64,000 nt of DNA from Maritimibacter sp. 55A14 (GTDB lineage Bacteria; Pseudomonadota; Alphaproteobacteria; Rhodobacterales; Rhodobacteraceae), in NCBI RefSeq assembly GCF_003122205.1, contig NZ_QEYE01000010.1:62001-126000 (forward strand), written 5' to 3'. Below are positions 42,925 to 51,627 of the stretch, piece after piece. The notes under the pieces were generated by a model. It was given only the letters and a program-made list of their open reading frames with translations, was not told the DNA's origin and ran no database searches. The first letter of the stretch is position 1. Every line of letters starts with the position of its first letter. The translations under genes and the position numbers were made by a program.

Positions 42925-43863
42925 TCAGGCCGGGGGATCGACGATAGTCCGGCCCCGGCGAAATTCCTCCAGACTTTTCACTTCCGACAGAAGCCAGTCG
43001 CGGAACCGCGCGACCTGGGGGCGGTCCCGTGCGGTCTCGGGGCAGATGAAACGGTATTGCCCGGCCAGGGTCAGGCCCAGCGGGAAGGGGGCGACCAGCA
43101 GGCCCTCACGCAGCGCGCCTTCGGCGAGCGAGATCCGGCCCAGCACCGCACCGCCGCCGGCCAGCGCCGCGTCGATCGCGTGGTCGGCCTGCGAAAAGCG
43201 CGGCCCGCCTTCGGGTGGCGGCGCCAGTCTGGCGGCGCGGAACCAGGCCGGCCAGTCGCTGCGCGGACGCAGGAACGCGGTATCGTCCTGGTGCAGAAGC
43301 GGTACGCGGCGCAGGTCGTCGGCGGTCTGAACCTTTGCCGCAAGCGCGGGCGAGAGCATCGGCATCGCCCATTCGCCGATGAGCGGGACCGCCGCGAGCC
43401 CGGCCTCGTCGGCACCGGTGCCGAAACGGATAGCGACATCCACCTCGTCGCGGTCGAAATCCAGCAGCCGCAGGCTGGCGGTGAAGCGCAATTCGATGTC
43501 CGGATGCGCCTGCACGAAGGCGAAAAGCCGCGGCGCCAGCCATTTCGCGGTGAAGGCCGGGCCGGCGGTGACGGTCAGCCGGCGCGTCTCGCCCAGCCGC
43601 CGCGCGCCACGCCAGGCAGCCAGCAGGGCGGCGAAGCCCTCCGCCGCGCCGGGCGCCAGCACGCGGCCCGCTTCGGTCAGTTCTACGGCGCGGTTGAGGC
43701 GGCGGAAGACCGGTTGTCCCAGATGCTCTTCCAGCGACTTGATCTGGAAACTCAGGGCCGCAGGGGTGACGCCCAGTTCCTCGGCGGCCTTGGCGAAACT
43801 CATGTGTCGCGCGGCGGCATCAAAGGCGCGCAAGGCGGTCAGCGGCGGCAGGCGGTCATCCAT
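42925..43863 (-). CDS. LysR-family transcriptional regulator (GcvA-like)
   Basis: 312-residue LysR regulator. Residues 1-65 hold the winged helix: LPPLTALRAFDAAARHMSFAKAAEELGVTPAALSFQIKSLEEHLGQPVFRRLNRAVELTEAG, the GcvA/TrpI-type signature. Residues 90-305 are the substrate-binding domain. The start at 43863 matches the typical MDDRLPPL terminus. Divergent from it is a small gene (43974) with a 110-base gap, a possible target. The effector is unknown. Confidence 0.93.
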   Translation of the reverse strand: MDDRLPPLTALRAFDAAARHMSFAKAAEELGVTPAALSFQIKSLEEHLGQPVFRRLNRAVELTEAGRVLAPGAAEGFAALLAAWRGARRLGETRRLTVTAGPAFTAKWLAPRLFAFVQAHPDIELRFTASLRLLDFDRDEVDVAIRFGTGADEAGLAAVPLIGEWAMPMLSPALAAKVQTADDLRRVPLLHQDDTAFLRPRSDWPAWFRAARLAPPPEGGPRFSQADHAIDAALAGGGAVLGRISLAEGALREGLLVAPFPLGLTLAGQYRFICPETARDRPQVARFRDWLLSEVKSLEEFRRGRTIVDPPA

Positions 43864-43973
43864 ATCAGACAAGTAACACTTAACCGAATATCTGGAAAGT
43901 CTCGTTTGTAAACGAGTATCTGGTGCTTCATTTATGAATGAGTTCAGAAATTCATATCCGAAAGGACGCCGCC

Positions 43974-44126
43974 ATGCATGGTGCAACCGCCAATCCCGCA
44001 ACCCGGTCCGCAATCGCGGAGGCGCATCAGGCGCGGGCGCGGGCGTTTCGCGCGATCCTCGCCCGGCTTATCCGCCCCGCCCGCCCTGATGCCGTCGCGA
44101 CGGGCTGCCGGACCTGCCCGGCCTGA
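43974..44126 (+). CDS. Small arginine-rich protein, hypothetical
   Basis: 50-residue basic protein, TRSAIAEAHQARARAFRAILARLIRPARP, forming a probable amphipathic helix, with two cysteines near the end (TGCRTCPA). AAAGGA lies 7 bases upstream of the ATG. Divergent from the LysR gene. I believe similar short proteins occur beside LysR genes in related bacteria, but I cannot confirm a family. A chance frame is possible. Confidence 0.5.
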   Translation: MHGATANPATRSAIAEAHQARARAFRAILARLIRPARPDAVATGCRTCPA

Positions 44127-44133
44127 CCGCGAA

Positions 44134-44163
44134 GAAAGGGCCGGCGCAGGCACCGGCCCTTTC
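44134..44163 (-). terminator. Terminator after phaB
   Basis: Perfect 11-base inverted repeat GAAAGGGCCGG and its complement with an 8-base loop, 22 bases downstream of the phaB stop on the minus strand and 8 bases after the small convergent ORF. Good candidate for terminating both. Confidence 0.7.
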
Positions 44164-44184
44164 CGAAAGGCGCCGAACCAGGTG

Positions 44185-44907
44185 TCAGGCGAAGAACTGC
44201 GCGCCGTTGGCGGAGATTGTTGAGCCGTTGATGAAGCTTGCGTCGTCGGCGGCGAGGAAGGTCACGCAGCGGGCGATCTCGTCGGCCTCGCCGAGGCGGC
44301 CGGCGGGGATCATCCCGATGATCGCCTCGCGCACCTTCTCGGGCACCGCCATGACCATTTCCGTGGCGATGTAGCCCGGACAGATCGCGTTGGCGGTGAT
44401 GCCCTTGGCCGCGCCCTCCTGCGCCAGGCTCCTGACGATGCCCAGGTCGCCGGCCTTGGTGGCGGCATAGTTGGTCTGGCCGAACTGGCCCTTCTGCCCG
44501 TTGATCGACGAGATCACGATGACCCGGCCAAAGCCGCGGTCGCGCATGCCGGGCCAGACCGGGTGGACGGTGTTGAAGACGCCGGTGAGGTTGGTGTCGA
44601 CCACCTCCTGCCATTGCTGGGGGGTCATCTTGTGGAACGGTGCGTCGCGGGTGATGCCGGCATTGGCGACCACCACTTCGACCGGGCCCAAATCGGCCTC
44701 GACCCTGGCGATGCCGGCCTTGCTGTCCTCGTAGTCGCCGACATTCCACTTGTAGGTCTTGATGCCGGTCTCCTCGGTGAATTTCGCGGCGGCCTCGTCA
44801 TTGCCGGCATAGCTGGCGGCCACGCTGTAGCCCGCGGCCTGCAACGCCTTGGAAATCGCCGCGCCGATGCCGCGCGTGCCCCCGGTGACCAGTGCAACAC
44901 GTCCCAT
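44185..44907 (-). CDS. phaB: Acetoacetyl-CoA reductase
   Basis: 240-residue short-chain dehydrogenase making (R)-3-hydroxybutyryl-CoA for polyhydroxybutyrate synthesis. NADPH site TGGTRGIG near residues 8-15; catalytic Tyr-Lys in NYAATKAG near 151-158; conserved NAGI near 88-91. Length and sequence are typical of PhaB. It lies 75 bases downstream of phaA in the same direction; phaC, phaZ and phaR are not in the window. Confidence 0.94.
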   Translation of the reverse strand: MGRVALVTGGTRGIGAAISKALQAAGYSVAASYAGNDEAAAKFTEETGIKTYKWNVGDYEDSKAGIARVEADLGPVEVVVANAGITRDAPFHKMTPQQWQEVVDTNLTGVFNTVHPVWPGMRDRGFGRVIVISSINGQKGQFGQTNYAATKAGDLGIVRSLAQEGAAKGITANAICPGYIATEMVMAVPEKVREAIIGMIPAGRLGEADEIARCVTFLAADDASFINGSTISANGAQFFA

Positions 44908-44982
44908 ATCTGTCTCCTCCTCATCGAATTACGTCTGTCCAGGTGATGAAAAAGGCGGGGTCAATGCCCCGCCCCGGTCTCG

Positions 44983-46158
44983 TCAGTCGCGCTCCAGGCA
45001 CATGGCGACGCCCATGCCGCCGCCGATGCAGAGCGTGGCGAGGCCCTTCTTCGCGTCCCGCCGCTGCATCTCGAACAAAAGCGTGTTGAGGATGCGTGCG
45101 CCGCTGGCGCCGATCGGGTGGCCGATGGCGATCGCGCCGCCGTTCACGTTCACGATCGAAGGGTCCCAGCCCATGTCCTTGTTGACCGCGCAGGCCTGGG
45201 CCGCGAAGGCCTCGTTGGCCTCGACCAGGTCCAGGTCGTCGACCGTCCAGCCGGCCTTCTCCAGCGCCTTGCGGCTGGCATGGATCGGGCCGACGCCCAT
45301 GATCGACGGGTCGACCCCGGCCGTGGCGTAGGCGGCGATGCGCGCCAGCGGGGCGATGCCCCGGCGCTCGGCCTCGGCGGCGCTCATCAGCAGGGCGCCG
45401 GCCGCGCCGTCATTGATGCCCGAGGCGTTGGCGGCGGTGACCGAGCCCTCCTTGTCGAAGGCCGGGCGCAGCTTGGCCATCGCGTCGAGCGTGGCGCCGT
45501 GGCGGATATACTCGTCCTGGTCGACCACGATGTCGCCCTTGCGGGTCTTGACGGTGAAGGCGACGATCTCGTCGGCGAAGCGGCCGGCCTTCTGCGCGGC
45601 CTCGGCCCTGTTCTGGCTGGCCACCGCGAATTCGTCCTGCTGGTCGCGGCCGATCTGCCATTGCCTGGCCACGTTCTCGGCCGTGTTGCCCATGTGATAG
45701 CCGTTGAACGCGTCCCACAGCCCGTCCCTGATCATCGAGTCGATGAATTTCATGTCGCCCATCTTGTGGCCCGCGCGCAGATTGGCGACATGCGGGCTCA
45801 GCGACATGTTCTCCTGCCCGCCGGCGCAGACGATATCCGCATCGCCAAGCTGGATGTGCTGCGCGGCGAGCGCGACCGCCCGCAGGCCCGAGCCGCAGAC
45901 CTGGTTGATGCCCCAGGCCGCGCTCGTCAGAGGCAGCCCGGCATTTACATGCGCCTGCCGCGCCGGGTTCTGGCCCTGGCCGCCGGTCAGAACCTGGCCC
46001 AGGATGGTCTCCGACACTTCGGCCTTGTCGATCCCCGCACGCTCCACCAGCGCTTCGAGAACCGCCGAGCCCAGATCGTGGGCCGGCGTGTTGGCAAACG
46101 AGCCGCTGAAACTGCCCACAGCGGTGCGCGCGGCCGAGGCGATGACGACATTGGTCAT
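44983..46158 (-). CDS. phaA: Acetyl-CoA C-acetyltransferase (beta-ketothiolase)
   Basis: 391-residue thiolase that condenses two acetyl-CoA to acetoacetyl-CoA, the first step of polyhydroxybutyrate synthesis. Active-site Cys is C88 in [10 protein letters not shown]; the second Cys is in CIGGGMG near the C terminus; [10 protein letters not shown] near residues 346-355 holds the catalytic His. Length is standard. It is first of the phaA-phaB pair. The upstream region at 46249-46285 has three TGCA-type repeats that could be a regulator site. Confidence 0.95.
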   Translation of the reverse strand: MTNVVIASAARTAVGSFSGSFANTPAHDLGSAVLEALVERAGIDKAEVSETILGQVLTGGQGQNPARQAHVNAGLPLTSAAWGINQVCGSGLRAVALAAQHIQLGDADIVCAGGQENMSLSPHVANLRAGHKMGDMKFIDSMIRDGLWDAFNGYHMGNTAENVARQWQIGRDQQDEFAVASQNRAEAAQKAGRFADEIVAFTVKTRKGDIVVDQDEYIRHGATLDAMAKLRPAFDKEGSVTAANASGINDGAAGALLMSAAEAERRGIAPLARIAAYATAGVDPSIMGVGPIHASRKALEKAGWTVDDLDLVEANEAFAAQACAVNKDMGWDPSIVNVNGGAIAIGHPIGASGARILNTLLFEMQRRDAKKGLATLCIGGGMGVAMCLERD

Positions 46159-46248
46159 GAGGGACTTCCTTTCACATGGCGTTCGGGCGATTCGACTGGG
46201 AAAAGGTTACGGTCTGGCGGACCGCATTGAAACCGGATCGAAGCGCCG

Positions 46249-46285
46249 TGCATTCTGCGAGTGCATAGAAAGATTTCTGCATTCG
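46249..46285. promoter_or_regulatory. TGCA-type repeats upstream of phaA
   Basis: TGCATTCTGCGAGTGCA forms an imperfect inverted repeat (TGCATT with AGTGCA), and CTGCATTCGCG follows at 46278. TGC-rich sites are the known class of binding site for the PHB regulator PhaR in Paracoccus. No exact consensus match was seen, so the assignment is speculative. Confidence 0.25.
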
Positions 46286-46401
46286 CGAAAGGGTCACGAT
46301 GTCTCACATGGTCCGTGTGCGGCGCCGGGGCGCGGCGGCGAGGTGACGTTGTGTCGGCCTCAGGCCCGGAAAGGCGGGCGTTTCGATCCTGCCGCGGCCG
46401 G

Positions 46402-47223
46402 TCAGGCGCGCTGTTGCGCCGCCTGTTTCCAGGGCGGCAGGATCATCGGCGCACCGTGGTGGTAGCCTTGCAGGCAGTCGAAGCCCGCCGCGGCGAGCCA
46501 GGCGGATTCGGCCCCCGTCTCGACCGATTCGGCGACGGTCATCATGTCGAAATGCCGACCGATGGAAACCAGCGCGCTGGCCAGCACCTGATTGTTGGGG
46601 TCGCTGTCGATGCCGCGCACGAACTGGCCGTCGATCTTGAGAATGTCGAAATAGAAATCCTTGAAGTGACGGAAGGCGGTGAACCCGGCACCGAAATCGT
46701 CGAGCGCGAATGTGATGCCGCGGCGCGCCAGCCCCGCCATGAAGACCGAGACGATGTCGGGCATCACCATGGCCGAGGTTTCGGTGATTTCCAGGATCAG
46801 CCGTTCGGCCACCGTGGGGGCGCAGGCCAGGCCGCGCTCCAGCGTCTCCACCCAGGCGGGATAGCCGATGGAGCGCGCCGACATGTTGATCGAGAGCCGC
46901 AGGTCGGGCTGGTCGTGCAGATCCCGCAATCCCAGCCGAAGCGCGTGGCAGTCGATGATGCGACCCAACTCATGAGTTTCCGCCACGTCCATGAATTGCA
47001 CGGCGGGGATTACCCGGCCGGTTTCGTCGGTGATACGGATCAGGGCCTCATGGAAGGCGGCCCGGTCGGGCTGGCGGGCGAGCACGACGGGCTGATAGGC
47101 GAGCATCACGTCCCCGCGGCGCAGCGCCTCCGCCACCATGCCGATCACGTTGCTGTCGCGCTGGGCCACGGCGGCGGAAAGCGGATCGGGCGATCCGTCG
47201 GCGACGTTGCTCTGGCTCATCAT
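46402..47223 (-). CDS. EAL-domain cyclic-di-GMP phosphodiesterase
   Basis: 273-residue stand-alone EAL protein hydrolysing cyclic di-GMP. After about 30 residues comes the domain: the EAL signature is HEALIR near residues 63-68, SINMSARS, metal-binding ILEITET near 137-143, DDFGAG near 162-167, KIDGQFVRGI near 181-190 and the E of ESVETG near 217-222. All main catalytic residues appear present. There is no sensory or membrane segment. Start at 47223 is chosen because upstream sequence is non-coding in character. A CtrA-like half-match occurs at 47277-47291. Confidence 0.9.
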   Translation of the reverse strand: MMSQSNVADGSPDPLSAAVAQRDSNVIGMVAEALRRGDVMLAYQPVVLARQPDRAAFHEALIRITDETGRVIPAVQFMDVAETHELGRIIDCHALRLGLRDLHDQPDLRLSINMSARSIGYPAWVETLERGLACAPTVAERLILEITETSAMVMPDIVSVFMAGLARRGITFALDDFGAGFTAFRHFKDFYFDILKIDGQFVRGIDSDPNNQVLASALVSIGRHFDMMTVAESVETGAESAWLAAAGFDCLQGYHHGAPMILPPWKQAAQQRA

Positions 47224-47276
47224 CGATATTCTGCCTTCCGCTGGGTCCTGGCCCGGTGAGCCTGCATCGGGAAGGC

Positions 47277-47291
47277 TTAAGACACTGTAAA
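47277..47291. promoter_or_regulatory. CtrA-like site upstream of EAL gene
   Basis: TTAA-N7-TAAA, one base from TTAA-N7-TTAA, 54 bases upstream of the EAL start on its own strand and 70 bases before the divergent tag gene. Weak candidate, reported because CtrA controls cyclic-di-GMP genes in related bacteria. Confidence 0.25.
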
Positions 47292-47360
47292 TGTTCCCAT
47301 TTGGTTCCAATTCGACTAAACTCGCCACGAACCGGGTAAATTGTTGATATGGAGTGGATA

Positions 47361-47930
47361 ATGTCCGAAAGATGCAGCTGGTGCGGGACTGATCCGCTCT
47401 ATGTCGCGTATCACGACACGGAATGGGGCGTGCCCGAACGCGACAGCCGCGCATTGTGGGAAAAGCTGATTCTGGATGGGTTCCAGGCCGGGCTGTCCTG
47501 GATCACGATCCTGCGGAAGCGCGAGGCATTCCGCGCCGCTTTTGACGGGTTCGATCCCGCGCGCGTGGCGCGTTTCGGCGATGCGGACGTGGCGCGGCTG
47601 CTGGCCGATCCGGGCATCGTCCGGCACCGCGGCAAGATCGAGGCCACGATCGGCAACGCCCGCGCCTGGCTGGAGATCGAGGAACGCCAGGGCTTCGACC
47701 GGTTCCTGTGGGATTACGTGGACGGAACCCCGGTGCAGACCCGGCCCGGCTCGATGGCGGAGGTTCCGGCCTTTACGCCGCTTTCCGAGCAGATCTCCAA
47801 GGATCTCAAGCGCGCGGGGTTCCGCTTCTGCGGCCCGACGATCGTCTATGCCTTCATGCAGGCCACCGGCATGGTCAACGACCATGTCGTCACCTGTCCC
47901 CGACATGCCGAAGTCGCCGCGATGGCCTGA
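47361..47930 (+). CDS. tag: DNA-3-methyladenine glycosylase I
   Basis: 189-residue glycosylase that removes 3-methyladenine from alkylated DNA. The zinc-binding ligands are visible: C5 and H18 in CSWCGTDPLYVAYHDTEWG and the NDHVVTCPRH pair near the C terminus. The WEKLILDGFQAGLSWITILRKREAFRAAFDGFD segment is the family core with its catalytic acid. The start at 47361 is chosen for the GGAG 6 bases upstream; an ATG at 47349 would add 4 residues. It is divergent from the EAL gene. Confidence 0.95.
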   Translation: MSERCSWCGTDPLYVAYHDTEWGVPERDSRALWEKLILDGFQAGLSWITILRKREAFRAAFDGFDPARVARFGDADVARLLADPGIVRHRGKIEATIGNARAWLEIEERQGFDRFLWDYVDGTPVQTRPGSMAEVPAFTPLSEQISKDLKRAGFRFCGPTIVYAFMQATGMVNDHVVTCPRHAEVAAMA

Positions 47931-47939
47931 CCGGGGCGG

Positions 47940-48872
47940 TCAGCCGCTGAAGCCGGGCGTGCCGCGGTCCTCGGGGTGCCTGACCAGATGCTTGCGCTTG
48001 ATCGTCTCGGACGTGTCGCGGCTTCCGTCATGGCTCCAGCCCGGCGGCATGACGCAATACATCAGCCGTTCGCGCCAGGTCAGCCCCGGTTGGATCACGT
48101 CGCGGAAGATGCCCACCCATTCGTGGAAGGCCACGCGGAGCGGGTTGAACGTGCCCAGGTTGTGAACGAGCCCGTAATCGACCTTCTCGGCCTCGCGCTC
48201 GGGCACGAATGTGCCGAAGAGCTTGTCCCAGACGATGAACACACCCGCATAATTCGCATCCAGATAGCGCGGGTTGCGCCCGTGATGGACGCGATGATGC
48301 GACGGTGTGTTCATCACCGCCTCGAACCAGCGGGGCAGGCGGCCGATCGCCTCGGTGTGGATCCAGAACTGGTAGATCAGGTTCAGGCCGCCGCAAAAGA
48401 GCACCATCGCCGGGTGGAAGCCCAGCAGGATCAGTGGCGCACGCACGATCATCATGAAGGTGAAGGTCCCGGTCCAGGTCTGCCGGAGCGCGGTGGTCAG
48501 GTTGTAGTGCTGCGAGGAGTGGTGATTGACATGGCTGGCCCAGACCCAGCGGATGCGGTGTCCGAACCGGTGAACCCAGTAATACCGCAGGTCGTCGAGC
48601 ACGAAGCACAGGACCACGACCCAGAGAGAGTGGCCCAGATCCAGCGGCGTGAGCGCCCAGAGCGTCATGAAGAACCCGTAGGCGACAAAGCCCAGAAGGA
48701 TGCCCGAGGTGACGTTGCCCGCCCCCATGAGGAGCGAGGTCAGCGCGTCGCGCGTCTCGTAGCGCCCGCCGCGGCCCTTGAGCACGATCCACAGAAGTTC
48801 CGCCAGGATGGCGACGATGAAGAAGGGCACGGCGTAGTTGACGATATCGGGATAGGTCATCTGGTCGGTCAT
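47940..48872 (-). CDS. Sterol desaturase/fatty-acid hydroxylase superfamily protein
   Basis: 310-residue integral membrane di-iron enzyme. Several membrane segments lie in the first 170 residues. Histidine boxes are visible as HRFGH near 101, HVNHHSSQH near 114-122 and HHRVHHG near 192-198, followed by the conserved NP(R)YLDANYAGVFIVWDKLFGT segment. Such enzymes hydroxylate or desaturate lipids; the real substrate in bacteria is unknown, and cholesterol-type sterols are unlikely here. The start overlaps the stop of the upstream small gene by 4 bases. Confidence 0.9.
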   Translation of the reverse strand: MTDQMTYPDIVNYAVPFFIVAILAELLWIVLKGRGGRYETRDALTSLLMGAGNVTSGILLGFVAYGFFMTLWALTPLDLGHSLWVVVLCFVLDDLRYYWVHRFGHRIRWVWASHVNHHSSQHYNLTTALRQTWTGTFTFMMIVRAPLILLGFHPAMVLFCGGLNLIYQFWIHTEAIGRLPRWFEAVMNTPSHHRVHHGRNPRYLDANYAGVFIVWDKLFGTFVPEREAEKVDYGLVHNLGTFNPLRVAFHEWVGIFRDVIQPGLTWRERLMYCVMPPGWSHDGSRDTSETIKRKHLVRHPEDRGTPGFSG

Positions 48873-49273
48873 GCGGCGGCCCCATCGGCGGCGGCGCTCC
48901 AGCGGGCGCGGGACTCGGATGCGGCCAGACGCACATGCAGGCGGGGCGCGGCGAAATCGGGAAACCGGAAGATCAGGCCATCCTTGTCTTCGGTGATCCG
49001 GGCGCCGGCCAGAGGTCGCGCCGTGGTGTCGATGCCGATGGTCCAGGCCAGCCCCGGCCCGCTGCGCGCCAGGACCAGCGCCGCGCGGGCATCGTCGGAA
49101 AGCTGCACGTCCCGCACGCTATCCTCATCCTCCGGATACTGGCGCAGCCAGGCGGCCCTGGCGGCGGCCGCGTCCCGGAAGACGCGCGGCCGCGACAGGC
49201 CCATCAGATGGGTCAGAATGACGATGCCGGAGATGCCCAGCACCACCAATGGTATCAGCACATGGAGCGGCAT
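48869..49273 (-). CDS. Small membrane-anchored hypothetical protein
   Basis: 134-residue protein with one N-terminal membrane segment (about residues 4-24) followed by a soluble domain with RDAAAARAAWLRQYPEDE and GPGLAWTIGIDTTARPL. It may face the cytoplasm or the periplasm. It precedes the sterol-desaturase-like gene with a 4-base overlap (ATGA), so the two are cotranslated and may act together in the membrane. I recognise it only as a conserved Rhodobacteraceae hypothetical. Confidence 0.68.
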   Translation of the reverse strand: MPLHVLIPLVVLGISGIVILTHLMGLSRPRVFRDAAAARAAWLRQYPEDEDSVRDVQLSDDARAALVLARSGPGLAWTIGIDTTARPLAGARITEDKDGLIFRFPDFAAPRLHVRLAASESRARWSAAADGAAA

Positions 49274-49336
49274 GGCCGAATTTACTCATAGCCTGCCGGC
49301 GCGGACAAGACTGACCCTGCGTCGCGTGGTTTCCGG

Positions 49337-49894
49337 TCAGCTTCCCGCGGTGAGCGCGCCGATGATGGCGCGCGCGCTGTCGCTGTGCCAGTCGGCATCG
49401 CCCATGGCGCGGGCGATCTCCTGACCCTCGGGGTTCAGGATCATGGTGATTGGCAGGCCGAGCACCGACATCTCGCGCGCGAGCTGCTGTTTGGGGTCGA
49501 GATAGATGGTCAGGTTCTCCACACCCACCTCGTCGAAGAACTTGCGGATGCCGGTCAGCGAATTGCGTCCCGTGGCGACGATCACGACCTGGAAATCCTC
49601 GCTGCCGAATTCCGCCTCCAACGCGTCGAGGGTGGGCATTTCCTTGCGGCAGGGGGCGCACCATGTGGCCCAGAAATTCAGCACCACATGCTTGCCCCGG
49701 AAATCGGCGAGCGTGTGCGTCCCGCCTTCGGCATCGGTGAACTCGGCCTGCGAGACCTCGCGCGGCGCCTCGTGGAAGGAAAGCTTCTTCATGTCGCCTT
49801 CGCGCAGGGCTTCCAGCGCGGCGGTATCGGCCGCGGCGGTATTTGCACCGAATGCCAGAGCGACGTATAGGACGGCGAGGCGGAACCAACTCAT
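49337..49894 (-). CDS. TlpA-family thiol:disulfide protein
   Basis: 185-residue exported thioredoxin-like protein. Signal peptide: residues 1-22 with an Ala-rich cleavage region. Redox motif WCAPC with C79 and C82, followed by the [14 protein letters not shown] segment; cis-proline region is [13 protein letters not shown] near residues 145-157. TlpA proteins reduce periplasmic disulfides, including in cytochrome c and cytochrome oxidase maturation. It is divergent from argH with only 33 bases between the start codons; this tight head-to-head pairing is typical in this family of bacteria. Confidence 0.92.
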   Translation of the reverse strand: MSWFRLAVLYVALAFGANTAAADTAALEALREGDMKKLSFHEAPREVSQAEFTDAEGGTHTLADFRGKHVVLNFWATWCAPCRKEMPTLDALEAEFGSEDFQVVIVATGRNSLTGIRKFFDEVGVENLTIYLDPKQQLAREMSVLGLPITMILNPEGQEIARAMGDADWHSDSARAIIGALTAGS

Positions 49895-49927
49895 TTTTTC
49901 GCGTCTCCTTTGCGAGGACAGCAGGCT

Positions 49928-51322
49928 ATGACAGACGACACGGCATCGAACGCAATGTGGGGCGGGCGCTTCGCGTCCGGGCCGGATGCGATCATGGAGG
50001 CGATCAACGCCTCGATCGGCTTCGACAGGCGGCTCGCCCGGCAGGACATCGAAGGCTCCCGCGCCCACGCGCAGATGCTCGGCGCTCAAGCTATCGTGGA
50101 TAGTGACGATGTCGAGGCCATTCGCAAAGGGCTCCTCACGGTCTTGTCAGAAATCGAGGCTGGAACATTTCAGTTTTCCGCCGCGCTGGAGGACATCCAC
50201 ATGAATGTGGAGGCCCGCCTGAAGGAGATCATCGGCGCGCCCGCGGGCCGTCTGCACACGGCCCGGTCGCGCAACGATCAGGTGGCCACCGATTTCCGGC
50301 TCTGGGTGCGCGAGCAATGCGATGCCGCGGTGACGGGGCTGGAGGCGCTGATGCGCGCGCTGCTGGCGCAGGCGGAGGCCGGGGCCGCCTGGGTGATGCC
50401 GGGCTTCACGCATCTGCAGACGGCGCAGCCGGTGACCTGGGGCCATCACATGATGGCCTATGTCGAGATGTTCGGCCGCGACGCCGGGCGCTTCCGCGAC
50501 GCGCGGTCGCGGATGAACGAATGCCCGCTGGGGGCTGCGGCGCTGGCGGGCACGTCCTTTCCCATCGACCGGCACGCGACGGCCATCGCGCTGGGCTTCG
50601 ACCGGCCCTGCGCCAACAGCCTCGACGCCGTGAGCGACCGGGATTTCGCGCTGGAATTCCTCGCCGCCGCGTCGATCTGCGCCATGCATCTGAGCCGCTT
50701 TGCCGAGGAGCTGGTGATCTGGTCCTCGGCGCAGTTCCGCTTCGTGGTGCTGAGTGACCGGTTCTCCACCGGTTCCTCGATCATGCCGCAAAAGAAGAAC
50801 CCCGACGCGGCGGAGCTGATCCGCGCCAAGATCGGGCGTATCTTCGGCGCGAATGTCGCGCTGATGACGGTGATGAAGGGGCTGCCGCTGGCCTATTCCA
50901 AGGACATGCAGGAGGACAAGGAACAGGTCTTCGATGCCGCCGACAACCTGATGCTGGCGCTGGCGGCGATGGACGGCATGGTGCGCGACATGACCGCGAA
51001 CCGCCCGGCGCTGGAAGCCGCCGCGGCGAGCGGATTTTCCACCGCCACCGACCTGGCCGACTGGCTGGTGCGCGAACTGAACCTGCCTTTCCGCGAGGCG
51101 CATCACGTCACCGGCGCGCTGGTCAAACTGGCCGAGGACAAGGGCTGCGATCTGCCAGATCTGTCGCTGGCGGACATGAAGTCGGGGCATGCGCGCATTG
51201 ACGCAGGCGTATTCGACGTTCTTGGTGTACATAATTCGGTAGCGAGTCGCACGAGTTACGGCGGCACGGCGCCGGATCAGGTTCTGGCGCAGGTGGCGCG
51301 GTGGAAGGGGATACTGCGATGA
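49928..51322 (+). CDS. argH: Argininosuccinate lyase
   Basis: 464-residue lyase that splits argininosuccinate to arginine and fumarate, the last step of arginine synthesis. Opening [23 protein letters not shown] near 111-125, [15 protein letters not shown] near 157-171, and the fumarase-superfamily signature [15 protein letters not shown] near 280-294 are all present. Length fits. It overlaps the start of a small lipoprotein gene by 4 bases and is followed by lysA, an arrangement common to Rhodobacteraceae. A short stretch (50090-50180) is AT-richer than the rest. Confidence 0.97.
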   Translation: MTDDTASNAMWGGRFASGPDAIMEAINASIGFDRRLARQDIEGSRAHAQMLGAQAIVDSDDVEAIRKGLLTVLSEIEAGTFQFSAALEDIHMNVEARLKEIIGAPAGRLHTARSRNDQVATDFRLWVREQCDAAVTGLEALMRALLAQAEAGAAWVMPGFTHLQTAQPVTWGHHMMAYVEMFGRDAGRFRDARSRMNECPLGAAALAGTSFPIDRHATAIALGFDRPCANSLDAVSDRDFALEFLAAASICAMHLSRFAEELVIWSSAQFRFVVLSDRFSTGSSIMPQKKNPDAAELIRAKIGRIFGANVALMTVMKGLPLAYSKDMQEDKEQVFDAADNLMLALAAMDGMVRDMTANRPALEAAAASGFSTATDLADWLVRELNLPFREAHHVTGALVKLAEDKGCDLPDLSLADMKSGHARIDAGVFDVLGVHNSVASRTSYGGTAPDQVLAQVARWKGILR

Positions 51323-51495
51323 GATACCTGTTCGCGGCAGCTTGCCTGCTGTCGCTTGCATCCTGCGGTGTGCCCGGCGAGCCGACGCATCCGGCGACGA
51401 CCCGGCAGCTCGAGGTCGGCAGCAATAACTCCATTGTAATGGATAGCCGGCTCGGCAAGGCGGACGGCAAATACGGCGTCAGCGTCGGTTTCTGA
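51319..51495 (+). CDS. Small lipoprotein (LptM/YifL-like position)
   Basis: 58-residue protein: signal sequence with lipobox LASC near residues 13-16, C16 being the likely lipidated cysteine, then a short polar domain. It lies between argH and lysA, exactly where gammaproteobacteria carry LptM, a lipoprotein that helps LPS-translocon maturation. The E. coli post-cysteine signature is not conserved, so the identity is inferred from position and size. ATG overlaps argH by 4 bases (ATGA). Confidence 0.7.
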   Translation: MRYLFAAACLLSLASCGVPGEPTHPATTRQLEVGSNNSIVMDSRLGKADGKYGVSVGF

Positions 51496-51551
51496 AAGCG
51501 CCGCCGCGGCGCATCCGCCCACCCCTGCGGGTCTCCGGCCCCGACCGCGAA

Positions 51552-51579
51552 TTGAAATTGCCGCGCAACCTGCTATGAG
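51552..51579 (+). promoter_or_regulatory. Putative lysA promoter
   Basis: TTGAAA and TATGAG separated by 16 bases, 48 bases before the lysA start. Good sigma-70-like elements. It would give lysA transcription independent of argH. Confidence 0.5.
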
Positions 51580-51627
51580 GCGGTCTGGCCGGGTTCCGGT
51601 CGGGGCGGATCGGGCGGAAAGGGCGCA

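Noticed and set aside
49928..51322. AT-richer patch in argH at 50090-50180 as an insertion
   Set aside because: The reading frame and the argininosuccinate lyase alignment continue without a break, so it is only local codon variation.
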